Shown here piece after piece: positions 25,909-35,800 of a DNA stretch of 64,000 nt. A program made the position numbers and the translations under genes. Below the pieces are notes generated by a model, which saw only the letters and a list, made by a program, of their open reading frames with translations, ran no database searches and was not told the origin of the DNA. The stretch's first letter is position 1. Every line of letters starts with the position of its first letter. This DNA is from Methylomonas koyamae (GTDB lineage: Bacteria > Pseudomonadota > Gammaproteobacteria > Methylococcales > Methylomonadaceae): contig NZ_PPPU01000013.1 of assembly GCF_006483455.1 (NCBI RefSeq), positions 62,001-126,000 on the forward strand, read 5' to 3'.

Positions 25909-26202
25909 ATGAAACAAACTGACACACTATCAAAGACCATCAGCACCGGCATCAAGCTGGACGAGACTCTTCATGCTCGACTGAAGCTACTGAGCCAGGC
26001 CAAAGACCGAACGCCTCACTGGCTGATGAAGGCCGCCATCGAGGAATATGTCGAACGCGAAGAAGCGTATGAGCGTGAAAAGCGCGAAGACATGGAGCGT
26101 TGGCAGAAATACCAACAAACCGGCCATGCCATACCAAATGAAGCCGTCGATGCCTGGCTCTCATCCTGGGGAAGCGAAAGTGAGCTATCGTGTCCCAAAT
26201 AG
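25909..26202 (+). CDS. Ribbon-helix-helix antitoxin
   Basis: A 97-residue protein. An N-terminal RHH segment (GIKLDETLHARLKLLSQ, then WLMKAAIEEYVEREE) is followed by an acidic-basic helix that likely wraps the toxin. It is the first gene of a three-gene operon and overlaps the toxin gene by 13 bases. Confidence 0.82.
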   Translation: MKQTDTLSKTISTGIKLDETLHARLKLLSQAKDRTPHWLMKAAIEEYVEREEAYEREKREDMERWQKYQQTGHAIPNEAVDAWLSSWGSESELSCPK

Positions 26203-26480
26203 TCTGGCTTCCCGACGCCTTGATGGATGTCGAGCGCTTGCGGGCATTCCTTCAAGAAAAGAATCCAAAGGCTGCCGCGCGCGCCGGGCAAACGTTACGC
26301 GATGGGGCCAGCGCTCTTGCTGGCTTCCCCCAGATTGGACGCCCCATGAATGATGGATCGGAGCGTCGAGAACTCTTTTTGCCGTTCGGCGCCGGCGCCT
26401 ATGTTCTGCGTTACCGGATTAATGGCGATACTGTCGTCATTATTCGGGTTTGGCATAGCAAGGAAAAGCGGGAGGCTTGA
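26190..26480 (+). CDS. RelE/ParE family toxin
   Basis: A 96-residue RelE/ParE-fold toxin starting at a GTG (MSQIVWLPDALMDVERLRAF), with GRPMNDGSERRELFLPFG and a C-terminal TVVIIRVWHSKEKRE that contains the usual basic end. It is translationally coupled to both neighbours: it overlaps the antitoxin gene, and its TGA overlaps the recombinase ATG. Confidence 0.85.
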   Translation: MSQIVWLPDALMDVERLRAFLQEKNPKAAARAGQTLRDGASALAGFPQIGRPMNDGSERRELFLPFGAGAYVLRYRINGDTVVIIRVWHSKEKREA

Positions 26481-27448
26481 TGGACCGGCCCGATAAAGCG
26501 ATCACGCTTTCCTCCACCAGCAACCGGCTCCTGACCGCCGAAGACTTCCGCCGGCTGTCCGACGTACCGCCCGAGGTCGAGTGGTTCGCCAACCTGACCA
26601 ATCCGCAAACCCGCCGCGCGTACCAAAATGCCGTTGAAGACTTCATGCGTTTCACTGGCATCCAACGACCGGAAGAATTCCGCGACGTGGCCCGAGCGCA
26701 TGTCATCGCCTGGCGGGATGATTTGGGTAACCGGGTTTTGAACGGTACCACCATTCGGCACCGGTTATCGGCCTTGTCCTCGCTGTTTGATTATCTGTGC
26801 GACAAAAACGCAGTGATTCATAACCCGGTTAAAGGTGTCAAACGACCCAAAGTCGATAGCGGCGAAGGCCGGACACCGGCACTGGGCGACCACCAAGCCC
26901 GCGAACTGTTGGATGCTCCAGAAGGCGATACGCTAAAAAACAAGCGAGACCGGGCTATCCTGGCGACACTGCTCTATCACGCCCTGCGCCGTGACGAGCT
27001 GTGCAAGCTCAAGGTTAAAGACTTCAAACATGAGCGACGCGGCGTGCCGCATTTAAAAGTCTCCGGCAAAGGCGGCAAAACCCGCTATGTGCCGCTGCAC
27101 CCTGCGGCAAGCGCCCTGGTGCATGACTATCTTGAACTAGCCGGACATGCAGGAGATGAAAACGGCGCCCTGTTTCGACCAGTCAGTCACAACACGAAAG
27201 ACAATGGCGGCAAGTCGATCACCGCCGATGGCGTCTATAAGATCGTGCGGACCTATTCAGCACAGCTTGGCTTTGAAATCGGAGCGCATTCGCTGCGGGC
27301 GACGGCGGCCACGAATGCCCTTGATCACCAGGCCGACATAGCTAAGGTTCAGGAATGGCTGGGCCACGCCAATATCTCAACAACGCGCATTTACGATCAC
27401 CGGAAAACTCGGCCCGAGGATAGTCCGACGTTTAAGGTGAGTTATTGA
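26480..27448 (+). CDS. Tyrosine recombinase (XerC-like)
   Basis: A 322-residue site-specific recombinase. The catalytic set is visible: Arg in ALRRDELCKL (about residue 168), Lys in SGKGGKTRYV, HSLRATAATN (about 270), LGHANISTTRIY with the nucleophilic Tyr near 304. The N-terminal SAM-like DNA-binding domain is present. GGAGG precedes the ATG, which overlaps the toxin stop as TGATG. Coupling to a toxin-antitoxin pair suggests a self-stabilising recombinase cassette. Confidence 0.88.
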   Translation: MDRPDKAITLSSTSNRLLTAEDFRRLSDVPPEVEWFANLTNPQTRRAYQNAVEDFMRFTGIQRPEEFRDVARAHVIAWRDDLGNRVLNGTTIRHRLSALSSLFDYLCDKNAVIHNPVKGVKRPKVDSGEGRTPALGDHQARELLDAPEGDTLKNKRDRAILATLLYHALRRDELCKLKVKDFKHERRGVPHLKVSGKGGKTRYVPLHPAASALVHDYLELAGHAGDENGALFRPVSHNTKDNGGKSITADGVYKIVRTYSAQLGFEIGAHSLRATAATNALDHQADIAKVQEWLGHANISTTRIYDHRKTRPEDSPTFKVSY

Positions 27449-27644
27449 TTGGCAGACAAATTTATTGGATACGCAAAGCCAACCCTTGACCATCGCTTGA
27501 AACACCAGGCCTTGCTATTGTCATTCTAAAAATCTGATATGACCCGATCATCGCCAGACGCTTACGAAACTTAGAACCTTCACGCGCAAAAATGTCGACG
27601 TAACGAGAAATAGATTTGTAGGCTACATATTGAGGGTTGTCAAT

Positions 27645-28095
27645 ATGTGCGGTCGCTACAACCTCACGGCAACGCCGGAAAGCATAGCTGAACATTTTCA
27701 GTTGCCACGTTTGCCGCGCTTTCAACCCAGCTACAACATTACACCTGCGCAAAAGATCCTGTGCATCGTTGAGCTAGACGACCAATCGTTGAAATCGGTA
27801 AACCTGTTTTGGGGCTTAGTGCCGTCATGGTCTAAGGATGATAAAAACAGCCATCACCTGATCAACGCCCGTGCGGAAGCCATCAGAGAAAAACCCAGTT
27901 TTCGCGCAGCCTTCCATAAACGCCGTTGCTTAATTGTCGCAAACGGATTTTATGAGTGGCAGAAATTGGAATAGCACAAACAAGCCTTTCATATTCACCG
28001 CCAAGACAATCAGTTATTTGCCTTTGCTGGGCTTTGGGAACATTGGGAGCACGAAGCAAAAACGCTCTATTCCTGTACCATCATCACGACCGCAG
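27645..28095 (+). pseudogene. SRAP domain (YedK/HMCES-like), broken
   Basis: Begins MCGRYNLTATPESIAEHF with the catalytic Cys2 of SRAP proteins, which crosslink abasic sites in single-stranded DNA. It continues through NARAEAIREKPSFRAAF and NGFYEWQKLE, then an in-frame TAG. The same frame goes on with FAFAGLWEHWEHEAKTLYS and is cut off near 28095 by a transposase fragment. A 109-residue product is possible but truncated. Confidence 0.78.
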
Positions 28096-28122
28096 CTATC
28101 TCCAATATATTGTATTGTCCCC

Positions 28123-28434
28123 ATGCGCGGCGCCGACATCACTCAAGAAGACCTGTTCAGTTACCGAACCCTGGAAAGCCGAATTCCGAAGAAGCACCCC
28201 TTGCGCAAGCTGCGCAAAGTCGTCGACCTGTTACTCGCCACGCTCAACGACGAGTTCGACGCGCTCTACGCCCGTCGCGGTCGAGATTCCATTCCGCCGG
28301 AACGCCTACTGCGGGCGAGTTTGTTGCAAGTGCTATTTTCCATCCGCTCGGAGCGGCAGTTGGTGGAGCATACCCCCATGGTGGAAGCCGTTCAATCATC
28401 GCGTCCGTACTCAGTCCGATCTGAATTTTACTGA
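28123..28434 (+). pseudogene. IS5-family transposase, N-terminal fragment
   Basis: Starts MRGADITQEDLFSYRTLES and includes IPPERLLRASLLQVLFSIRS, typical of the N-terminal domain of IS5-family transposases. Similarity stops after QLVEHT and a stop follows shortly. The DDE domain is absent. Confidence 0.78.
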
Positions 28435-28656
28435 CTCACGAATTTAGTTGCTTTCACGGCATATTTCCCGATCACGGAATCCGAACAACGTCCTTCGAAG
28501 TGATCCGCGCTGACGGCGACTGCGACAACACAGCCCCCCTTGAAGGCATTTGTGATTGATAGGAAAAGGAGAGTTGCTGTCCTTGGACAACGCCATTCCC
28601 CAATAAATTACCTAAGGGTCCTGATATTGAATTTATATAAACCAAACCTTCCGACT

Positions 28657-28732
28657 CCATCAGTTGCAGCTAATTCCGGTCAAAAAATGCTCTAATTTCA
28701 GGTTTGCGGGTTGTCGATTGCAAGCCGCTACA
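28657..28732 (-). repeat. Right inverted repeat of the 3.4-kb unit
   Basis: Minus-strand copy of the left repeat, starting TGTAGCGGCTTGCAATCG from 28732. Confidence 0.7.
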
Positions 28733-29778
28733 CATACGCCGTGGCCTATCTCCTTAATTTTGGCGGTTTTGGTTTACTGCAGTTGTGTACCGTCCGTCCC
28801 AATTTTGACTCAGCAAGCCCGTCTTTCGCTCAAGCACGCGTGATTGGCTGATTCCCGCGGTTGCTCTGGCTTCCGTACGTTTGTAGACATAAATACAAAA
28901 TAATTTATTCAGTGTTTCACTGAAATAATTTACTATTACGAAGAACAACTACTGATTATTATCCTTATCAGCAGTAGCCGCATTAAACCTTGATATATTT
29001 GTGTAGTCTTATAACCAAGTGAATATCAAAAGAATTCTGCGGCCCTCCCCCGTTTTAACGACCAATCTAGCTCCGGTTACTCCGAATAAATGCGAAAGCC
29101 CTCTTATCTGGCCCCCTGCCTATTTCATGACAGTCCGTCAAATATGTCGCCGCAAGCCGCACGGGGCCAGAGAGCGGTGCTGCATTAGGTTTTGATATTG
29201 ACACCTATTCGATCGGCTAATCCGAAAAGTGTGTCGTAAGCTTCGGCGTCGCCCAACAAGCTGCGTGAATTCCTTTCCGACTTAATAGGAATGCAGTTAC
29301 CAAAATCCACGACAGCGCGTGTGGAATCGTCTTGCCTGGATATTCGGCACAGCCCTTGGATTTGTGGACAGTGATGATGGAAGACCTCGGCCCACTTGCT
29401 GTGGCCGGATATTGGTCCTTCTCGGTATCGATGAGTTGAAACTACTGATTGACCATAACAGTTGAATGAACCTGGTCAACTAACTTGCCATTTTCGAAGT
29501 TCTTAAAACCTGCTGTGTAAGGGACATCGTGAAACACTCTCTCTATGCAAGCACATTTCATCGCCGTCCCACCTTACAGCGCGGGAAAGGTTTACACAAT
29601 TTATCTTGAATAGGACTAAAACGCACATTCCCATGTATGCTCGGATCGGATTGGCGCTTAGATGGAGCCTGTGGAAAACCTCACTCTTCGTAAGCGAGAT
29701 GACCGTAACATGAAGCTGATGTGGTGGACTGGGTGCGAAAACTTTTCCTCATCGACAGGTAACGGAGAAGCTCATCCT
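28733..29778. other. No convincing gene
   Basis: Only short frames without family resemblance or ribosome sites are seen. The region may be decayed mobile DNA. A junction near 28733 marks the end of the 3.4-kb unit. Confidence 0.4.
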
Positions 29779-30350
29779 TTAACTATGCGCCAGTTCCTGA
29801 ACCTCGTCCATGGCAGCCTCGGCCACCCGCTCCGGCGCCGAGGCCAACAAATTCTGAGGTCGATTGCCCTCAAAAAGCTGTTGTCCGTGTGAATCCAGTA
29901 TGCTGTTCCTGTGGCCTTTAAAGATTCCAATGATCTTGGCCATGACTTTTATTGGCGGCAAGCCTCCCGCACTGTCCAGCCTGTAATCCGGAAAATAATC
30001 GACGCCGCCATGGTTTATCGCAAAATTCATTCCCTGCTTTTTCCATTTATTAGGCTGAGCGCTCGAAGTTCGTGTACTCAATCCTGCCAGTTGCGCGATG
30101 TTGGCGGAAAGGTCGGCAACGCTAATGTGCCGTGCCGGACAGAGGCGCCTGCTTCTTGGTATAAGCCTATCCATTTACGCAGCAGATTGGCATTGATGCC
30201 GTGTTCTAGCGCGATCTTGGCAACCGATAGTCCCGGTTGCAAACAGATTCGGACCAGTTCCCGTTTCGCTTCCGGATCATAAAGACATCGGCCATCTCGC
30301 CCGTGTCCTGCAATCAATGGGCGCGATAAGCGAGTAGTGTGCTCCTTCAT
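29779..30350 (-). pseudogene. IS66-type OrfA (TnpA) remnant
   Basis: From 30350 down, MKEHTTRLSRPLIAGHGRDG and LVRICLQPGLSVAKIALEHG then INANLLRKWIGLYQEAG match the helix-turn-helix OrfA of IS66-family elements. A frameshift follows, and another frame (SAQPNKWKKQ) continues without clear similarity. OrfB and OrfC are not seen. A short inverted repeat AGTGTCCAC/GTGGACACT lies just upstream near 30354-30380. Confidence 0.6.
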
Positions 30351-30380
30351 AAGTGTCCACCTGATTATAAGTGGACACTA

Positions 30381-30848
30381 TCTTCACTTCTTTCGAGCAA
30401 GTGATATAGACGCTGTCTACAGATCGCCTACCAGTCAACTAATCACTACTTTTCATTACAGCCCTACGTGCTCGCACAAGCATGGCAGCCTCCTTAAGCA
30501 TTCGTGGAGATGGCGGAATCGCGGCACCAAGACCTCGGCCAAAGCCTGGAAAACATTTGGCTCGATGTGACCGAACGCGAACACGACAACGCGGCCTGCA
30601 TACGAATGCTTGAATTTATTTGGGAATACCGACTATGGTCGATATTCGCGGGTGGTTTGCAACGATGGCCATGCCCTACTCCTTTGCGAAGATAATAGGG
30701 TTCTATAGTTATTTCTAATAACCTTAATACATCCCCTCTGCCAAGTAGCTCAACTGACTTGATCTAGAATAAAGCAATGCACTTCATCACCTACACTTAT
30801 CGCCGATCTTCTGGTAAACGAATGTTTCGGAAGAAACTCAATCCATAG
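30381..30848. other. No convincing gene
   Basis: Short frames only, for example 30504-30695, with no recognisable family. It separates the IS66 remnant from the partition operon. Confidence 0.4.
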
Positions 30849-31232
30849 TCATTCAGGCTTTTGGAAAAAGCCTATTAACCGCCTGTTAATGGCCGCCCGA
30901 ATAATTGTAGATTGATTGGCATTAAGACTGGGATTCTGCAATGCTACTCGATGAGCTTCCATATTGATTTTTGCAACTAATTCGTCTGGAATACTGAATA
31001 CATCTTGTGAATTTGGTTTGACAACCAATTCGGAAAGCAAAGCCCCTTCCCATCCATTCTTTGCTAATAAGGATTGTATTGCTTCGACAACCCATTTACT
31101 TTTCTGGCGCATGTTATAACCATCTGCCAATATCTTGGCTGGTAACGACAATTTAAGAGTCGCTGGTAGCTTTACAGTGACTTTCCTAATTGATGCATTT
31201 GCCTTGATACCCTGGGGACGAACATCAGCCAT
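30849..31232 (-). CDS. Third gene of the partition operon
   Basis: A 127-residue basic protein overlapping the parB stop by eight bases (TGA inside the ATG region), so it is coupled to parAB. Segments RKVTVKLPATLKLSLPAKIL and ASIRK suggest a beta-strand/helix DNA-binding protein; a second half DELVAKINMEAHRVALQ ends in AAINRRLIGFF and may be a second RHH-like unit. It is a candidate for a centromere- or palindrome-binding regulator. Function is inferred from position only. Confidence 0.6.
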   Translation of the reverse strand: MADVRPQGIKANASIRKVTVKLPATLKLSLPAKILADGYNMRQKSKWVVEAIQSLLAKNGWEGALLSELVVKPNSQDVFSIPDELVAKINMEAHRVALQNPSLNANQSTIIRAAINRRLIGFFQKPE

Positions 31233-32280
31233 TTTTTTCTATCCAATAGTCTAAAAATCTTGCAAAGGCTTTCTTTACACTTTTAGGATCATCCCAGTTT
31301 AGAGCCTTGAACTCTTCCAAATGATCGTCGTCGACGTTAGCTAGAACCAACGATTTCAGAGCATTTAGATTTGTCGTGTGCCCCAGGGAAACCTTTGCCG
31401 TATTGCCACGCCCTCCTCTTTCACCAAACCATTGGCGAAATTGATGAGCTCGTTGGTGAGAGTCCGCTTTAGCTAATTCCAGTAACCTGGCAAACGATGC
31501 GTTTCCCTCAATAACGAATTGGATGACCTGTCTAACGTATTCATCATTTCGCGTTTGGACTACGTTCATCCACTCATAAGCTTGTGATCTCGAAAGTCCT
31601 AAGGTATCAACCAAATCACGCCACCGGACCGCCCTTCCTTTCTCTTCTTGATGCGCTGAGAACTTTATTAGCCATCGTAATTTGTCACCAATTGATAAAT
31701 CATCGCGTTGAACATTATCGATGATACCCAGGCGTTCTACCGTTTGTGCTTGTGGTTTACGTAAAAATACTTTTACGGTAATTCGTTCAACATGCAAGAG
31801 GGTTAAATCCGGTTCCGGATTGATTGTCAACTCATGGACCCTATTCTCCTGCTCATCTATGATGGTTTCCAGGTGAAATAGACCAAAAATAGCAGCCATC
31901 GTTCGACGTTGCCCACCCATTAACTGAACGTGTTTTCCAGGCAATGCAAATGCAATTGGTGGATTAAGCAAACCAAATTCCTTTAAGCTCATTGCCAAAG
32001 TGATAATCCCTTCTAATTCCTCGGTTTTGTTCATTCGATACGGATCATCCTCTTGGATATATCCACGATATATGTCACTGAGCGTTAAATGAAATGTCCT
32101 TGGCTGATCTTCCCATAGCTGAATATCTGCCAGCGGTACTTGCCGTAATTCGTATTCTTGCTGTTTTGCATTTTCAGCTGCCGCAATTTGCGCGGCGACT
32201 TTTGAGATCGTACCAGGTTGTACGCCTACTGCATTTCTCTTTAAAAGCCCTGGCTTTCTGGGTAGTCCTTCTTCGGTCAT
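31225..32280 (-). CDS. parB: ParB-like partition protein
   Basis: A 351-residue protein with the ParB/Srx N-terminal fold (VPLADIQLWEDQPRTF, then LKEFGLLNPPI and MGGQRRTMAAIFGLF) and a central helix-turn-helix (VDTLGLSRSQAYEWMNVV). It should bind centromere sites and activate ParA. The ATG overlaps the parA stop by four bases. The N-terminal 60 residues are basic and may contact ParA. Confidence 0.85.
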   Translation of the reverse strand: MTEEGLPRKPGLLKRNAVGVQPGTISKVAAQIAAAENAKQQEYELRQVPLADIQLWEDQPRTFHLTLSDIYRGYIQEDDPYRMNKTEELEGIITLAMSLKEFGLLNPPIAFALPGKHVQLMGGQRRTMAAIFGLFHLETIIDEQENRVHELTINPEPDLTLLHVERITVKVFLRKPQAQTVERLGIIDNVQRDDLSIGDKLRWLIKFSAHQEEKGRAVRWRDLVDTLGLSRSQAYEWMNVVQTRNDEYVRQVIQFVIEGNASFARLLELAKADSHQRAHQFRQWFGERGGRGNTAKVSLGHTTNLNALKSLVLANVDDDHLEEFKALNWDDPKSVKKAFARFLDYWIEKNG

Positions 32281-33185
32281 TGGAAGATCCTCTCAAAAAT
32301 TACTTTGCAAAATTGTTCTGCCTCATTTCGAGCAGGTGTATTTTCGTGCATCTCAAAGAGTGATCGCGGGTTCGCAAAGGTTGAAGAACTATTAGCATAT
32401 GTCTGTAAATAACGCATAGGTGGGTTAATTAACTTGTCCCCTAATACTTCATTCTGAATTAGCTGTTCCATTGTTTTTCTTTGGGCAGCTGACTGTGGAT
32501 CGTATTTTGTTGCCAGGATACCAATCAATTGTAATTTATTGGTATCTCGCACCTGATTCTCTGCTTGCCATAGTTGTGCCATATCAGCCATGCCGGCAAC
32601 GGAATCTTCTTGCATTTCTGTCGGTATTAATAAGTGGGTGGCTGCACGAGCTGCTGATGCTGTTAATGCGGAGGTTTGGGGTGGGGTATCGATAATGACG
32701 AGATCGAACTCGTCTTGGTAATACTCCATCGACAACATAGCCCTCATATGCTCCACAACGGCTTCTTGAATACTATTCCTCTCAACTTGCTCGAGAAAGG
32801 ATGTCAATTCTCTTTTGTGTGATGGGATAAAACTTAGAGTAGGGTGATCTGTGGGATAAGGTTCTGCGTATCCTAATCTGAAAAATTCCGCGATGGACCA
32901 ATATCCTGGTGGTGCATATGGTAATTCGTCCCATGTCGGATCCTTAGGATCAAAATTTGGATGAAAAGGTGGCGTACCGCCGTCTTCTGTCATCTGTACA
33001 AACCTTGCGGAGAAATTGCATTGTGGATCAATGTCAATGCCCAGCACTCGTTTCCCTTCACGGACGCTGTACTCTGTCAACAACTTTGACAAAGTTGTCT
33101 TTGCTACTCCACCTTTATGATTACCGATTGTGAGTACTTTCAGTTTTGCGTAATCCGGTATAGTTGTGATCTGTTCTGCTGCCAT
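32277..33185 (-). CDS. parA: ParA-like partition ATPase
   Basis: A 302-residue deviant-Walker ATPase: GNHKGGVAKTT near residue 22, Walker A' DIDPQCNFSARF near 50, and FDLVIIDTPPQTSALT as Walker B. There is no N-terminal HTH, so it resembles the shorter ParA type, and the small third gene or ParB may supply operator binding. It is divergent from the rep-like gene, with the palindrome at 33223 between them. Confidence 0.9.
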   Translation of the reverse strand: MAAEQITTIPDYAKLKVLTIGNHKGGVAKTTLSKLLTEYSVREGKRVLGIDIDPQCNFSARFVQMTEDGGTPPFHPNFDPKDPTWDELPYAPPGYWSIAEFFRLGYAEPYPTDHPTLSFIPSHKRELTSFLEQVERNSIQEAVVEHMRAMLSMEYYQDEFDLVIIDTPPQTSALTASAARAATHLLIPTEMQEDSVAGMADMAQLWQAENQVRDTNKLQLIGILATKYDPQSAAQRKTMEQLIQNEVLGDKLINPPMRYLQTYANSSSTFANPRSLFEMHENTPARNEAEQFCKVIFERIFQ

Positions 33186-33222
33186 TTTGCTTTCACCCTA
33201 TTTTTTAGAGTCGATTCCTAAG

Positions 33223-33238
33223 TGTCCGGTACCGGACA
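33223..33238. promoter_or_regulatory. 16-bp palindrome TGTCCGGTACCGGACA, copy 1
   Basis: A perfect palindrome between parA and the rep-like gene. It is flanked on the minus strand by two TTAGGAAT copies (one on each side). Likely an operator or partition site shared by the divergent genes. Confidence 0.72.
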
Positions 33239-33297
33239 GTTCTATTCCTAACTGTACTATACGCTTGATAGTACCACACTGCTTAGTGTATTGTACA

Positions 33298-33326
33298 TTG
33301 ACCAATTAGTATTTTACGATCATACT
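33298..33326 (+). promoter_or_regulatory. Candidate promoter of the rep-like gene
   Basis: TTGACC (33298-33303), 17 bases, then CATACT (33321-33326), a plausible sigma-70 promoter 43 bases before the start at 33369. Confidence 0.4.
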
Positions 33327-33368
33327 TGTTACTAGATATACCGTTTGAGACCTATATTGGAGTTATGA

Positions 33369-34463
33369 ATGGCAGCTTCGCAATCAAAAATGGACAAATT
33401 CCTTGCTAAGCGAAATGCGGAGTCGAAACAACGGCAAAAGGATTTATTCGACGCTGAAAAAGAACAGGCAATTGATTTAGTGACGATGAACACAATAGTC
33501 AAAGAAGCTACACCTATGCTGCCTGTTGAAAATCGAAAAAAAATAAAGGGGATCGGTAGAAAGTTAGTGAAGGCTGCTGATGCACGTTTACTAGAAGCAG
33601 AGCAATTAGGTTTATTCACTTCATTATCTGTTTCAGATACGAATGCCATCCCAACCCTTTTAGCGCGTTTACCAATTTTTGTTCCCATTCCAGCACGTTG
33701 TCAGCGCAACATGCTTGATAAAGATTTGGCATTTGCGTTTGAAACGCCATTTGGTCGGGGCAGACGTTTTGGACCACCAGTGACTATCGAGGACGAAGAT
33801 GTTTTATTCGCAATGCTTCAGTTATCGGGTAGGCGCTTAATTGGGCAGGGATCAAAATTACCAGTTCCTCTTAACGATTCATCATGGCTAAACGATGAGC
33901 GGGGAAACCTAACTGTCCAGGTTATGATCGCAACAGTAGGACAGATCAATAAAGAACTTGGTATCAATGATTCGGGTCTGAATTACAAAGCAACTATTGA
34001 ATCAATAAGAAGGCTTGCCCACGTCAGCATCGAACTGGAAACACGAAAAAAGGATTTATACCTTGGAGAAAGTTGGGATGGCCAAACGATCAGACTAGTC
34101 GATATTCAATGGCGTGCTTATGAAGAAGACGGGTTGATATTTGCTCAATTCTCACCGCTTATGGTTAAGTGGCTTAGGGAACAGGCGACCTTTCATAACT
34201 GGAAAATGCGCCGGCAGATATCTTCAGCAAACGGTAGGGCACTTTATCGTTTTCTTTGCACCCAAGGTAACTATTATAAAAAAGAACTTGAATACATAGC
34301 GGATGTGATCCATTGGCATGGTGATCGTTCCCGTTTACGGCCGCGTATGGAAGCAGTATTAAAGCAACTTCGTGACCAGTTTGATTGGTGCGATTTTGTC
34401 ATACACGGCACAGGAAGAAGTGAACCTTTTGTCCTTGAATTTTCAAGGCGGCGGAAGAATTAA
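33369..34463 (+). CDS. Putative plasmid replication initiator
   Basis: A 364-residue basic protein beginning with a Lys/Glu-rich helical region (about residues 1-65). The body contains DEDVLFAMLQLSGRRLIG, a segment YKATIESIRRLAHVSIEL that could be a winged-helix recognition part, and MRRQISSANGRALYRFLCT followed by a second helical DNA-binding-like part. Together with position (divergent from parAB, next to spaced repeats) this suggests a Rep protein with two winged-helix domains. No sequence family was assigned with certainty. Confidence 0.62.
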   Translation: MAASQSKMDKFLAKRNAESKQRQKDLFDAEKEQAIDLVTMNTIVKEATPMLPVENRKKIKGIGRKLVKAADARLLEAEQLGLFTSLSVSDTNAIPTLLARLPIFVPIPARCQRNMLDKDLAFAFETPFGRGRRFGPPVTIEDEDVLFAMLQLSGRRLIGQGSKLPVPLNDSSWLNDERGNLTVQVMIATVGQINKELGINDSGLNYKATIESIRRLAHVSIELETRKKDLYLGESWDGQTIRLVDIQWRAYEEDGLIFAQFSPLMVKWLREQATFHNWKMRRQISSANGRALYRFLCTQGNYYKKELEYIADVIHWHGDRSRLRPRMEAVLKQLRDQFDWCDFVIHGTGRSEPFVLEFSRRRKN

Positions 34464-35670
34464 ATGAACGAATATTTAGTTTTTCCGACCTGAAGAGGAT
34501 CTCTTTGTGATGGATATGGCTTAGGCTTTGCCCATCTATATAAGAATAGGTTGGATGGTGGTATTCACTCTTTAAGGACTGCTCTAGTCATAAAATTTCT
34601 GAATCTGCCAAACGTTAAATCCCTCGTTAACTTCAAACAGAACAGAGCAGGGCATACGTTATATGTTTCAAAGCTCCCGCGACCATCCATTCGGTACTCT
34701 CGGACAATTTTGAATGCACATAGCAGATACTCCATTTATTCGTAATACTGAGTAAGAACGTTATCAACTCTAGAAGTGTCCGGTACCGGACAAAATTTTG
34801 ACTTAAGAATTTCTTAAATTTCTACCCAAATTTGACCTCGTCACCTGCCTGAAGCAAAGAGCATCTCTTGGCACTCCGGCTGCGACAGCCTGAGCACTAC
34901 TGTGGGTTCTTGGCTTAAGACCCTAATCGCACGTGAAATCTCCGCACAAGCTAATCCGCCATGTCTGTACCCGTAGTGCATTGATTGCGCCGACCAGATA
35001 CGCGATTTCTCTCAAACTCATTTCACATACCTTAATTGCGCTTGAGTTCGCCCATTCTCTTTGGCGACACGGGCCCAACGTGAATAATTCCAGCGGTTTT
35101 TTGCGTAGAGTAACTCTGAACTGTCCGGTATACCAAGCGAGTTTGCTCAATTGTCGCTGGAACTCATACCAGCATTGATTTCGGGTGGCCGTGTCTGGCC
35201 CTAACGCGCTTTCCCAGTTCCTTGAACAGTTTATGGACCTGCAGCCCTTCCATACACACTACGCGGCATATTAACTGTCGCTTAAAGCAGTACCTATAAA
35301 GATGGCGGAAGCACTCTAATTGGCCACCAGTTTCACTAATTTGTCAGGAAAGCAAAGCGAGAGCGAGTGAAGTTAAAGTAAATTCTGAAAGGAATAGCAC
35401 AGGGCGGACTTTCGGTTGTGAAAACTAGGGGCTCGCCAAACATCGTCGATGTGGTGCGAGATACAATGCTTTAATCCACCTGCGGGGTCAAAGTCGAATT
35501 GACGCTGATGGCTAGGGGTACCGAAGGCAACCAATGTAGAATTCTGATTTTCGATCCTTGTATGGGTGAAAATCTTATCAACTAGAAGAGGTCACTTGCC
35601 GATTTTGCTCAGTTGCTTTCTTCGTGTACTGAAACTACGGTGAAATAAAGGCTCGTTAAGTTTGGGTTAG
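34464..35670. other. No convincing gene; second palindrome inside
   Basis: Only short frames are seen. It holds the palindrome at 34777 and a region of mixed, decayed-looking sequence between 34840 and 35670. Confidence 0.4.
34777..34792. promoter_or_regulatory. 16-bp palindrome, copy 2
   Basis: Perfect TGTCCGGTACCGGACA, about 310 bp after the rep-like gene. Confidence 0.7.
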
Positions 35671-35800
35671 CAGGCTGTTGAATTTGTATCTTTGGCACTT
35701 TAGGGACTCTATATCTAGTGGCCTTCTTTGCAACAGTCAACAATATGTAGTCAATTTTGTCACTGCGCAAACGTCTATCAACCAGTTTTTCAACAGCCTG
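35671..35800. mobile_element. 130-bp MITE-like element, divergent family
   Basis: Ends CAGGCTGTTGAA and TTCAACAGCCTG. The flanks are TTAG on the left and CTAA on the right, so no matching duplication is seen. It is related to the 129-bp MITEs by size, end type and YTAR-type target. Confidence 0.6.

Larger units (their letters stand above)
25334..28732. mobile_element. 3.4-kb unit bounded by 76-bp inverted repeats
   Basis: The left end 25334-25409 and right end 28657-28732 match over 76 bp at roughly 80 percent. Both begin TGTAGCGGCTTGCAATCG and end with AATTARCTGCAACTGAYGG. The TG/CA ends and subterminal TGCAACTGA repeats suggest IS21-like recognition, but no istAB genes lie inside. It holds a small ORF, an antitoxin-toxin-recombinase operon, a broken SRAP gene and a transposase fragment. 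No convincing target duplication was seen. Confidence 0.68.

Noticed and set aside
34551-34745. 64-codon frame after the rep-like gene
   Set aside because: No ribosome site, no family likeness and composition like the surrounding non-coding DNA.
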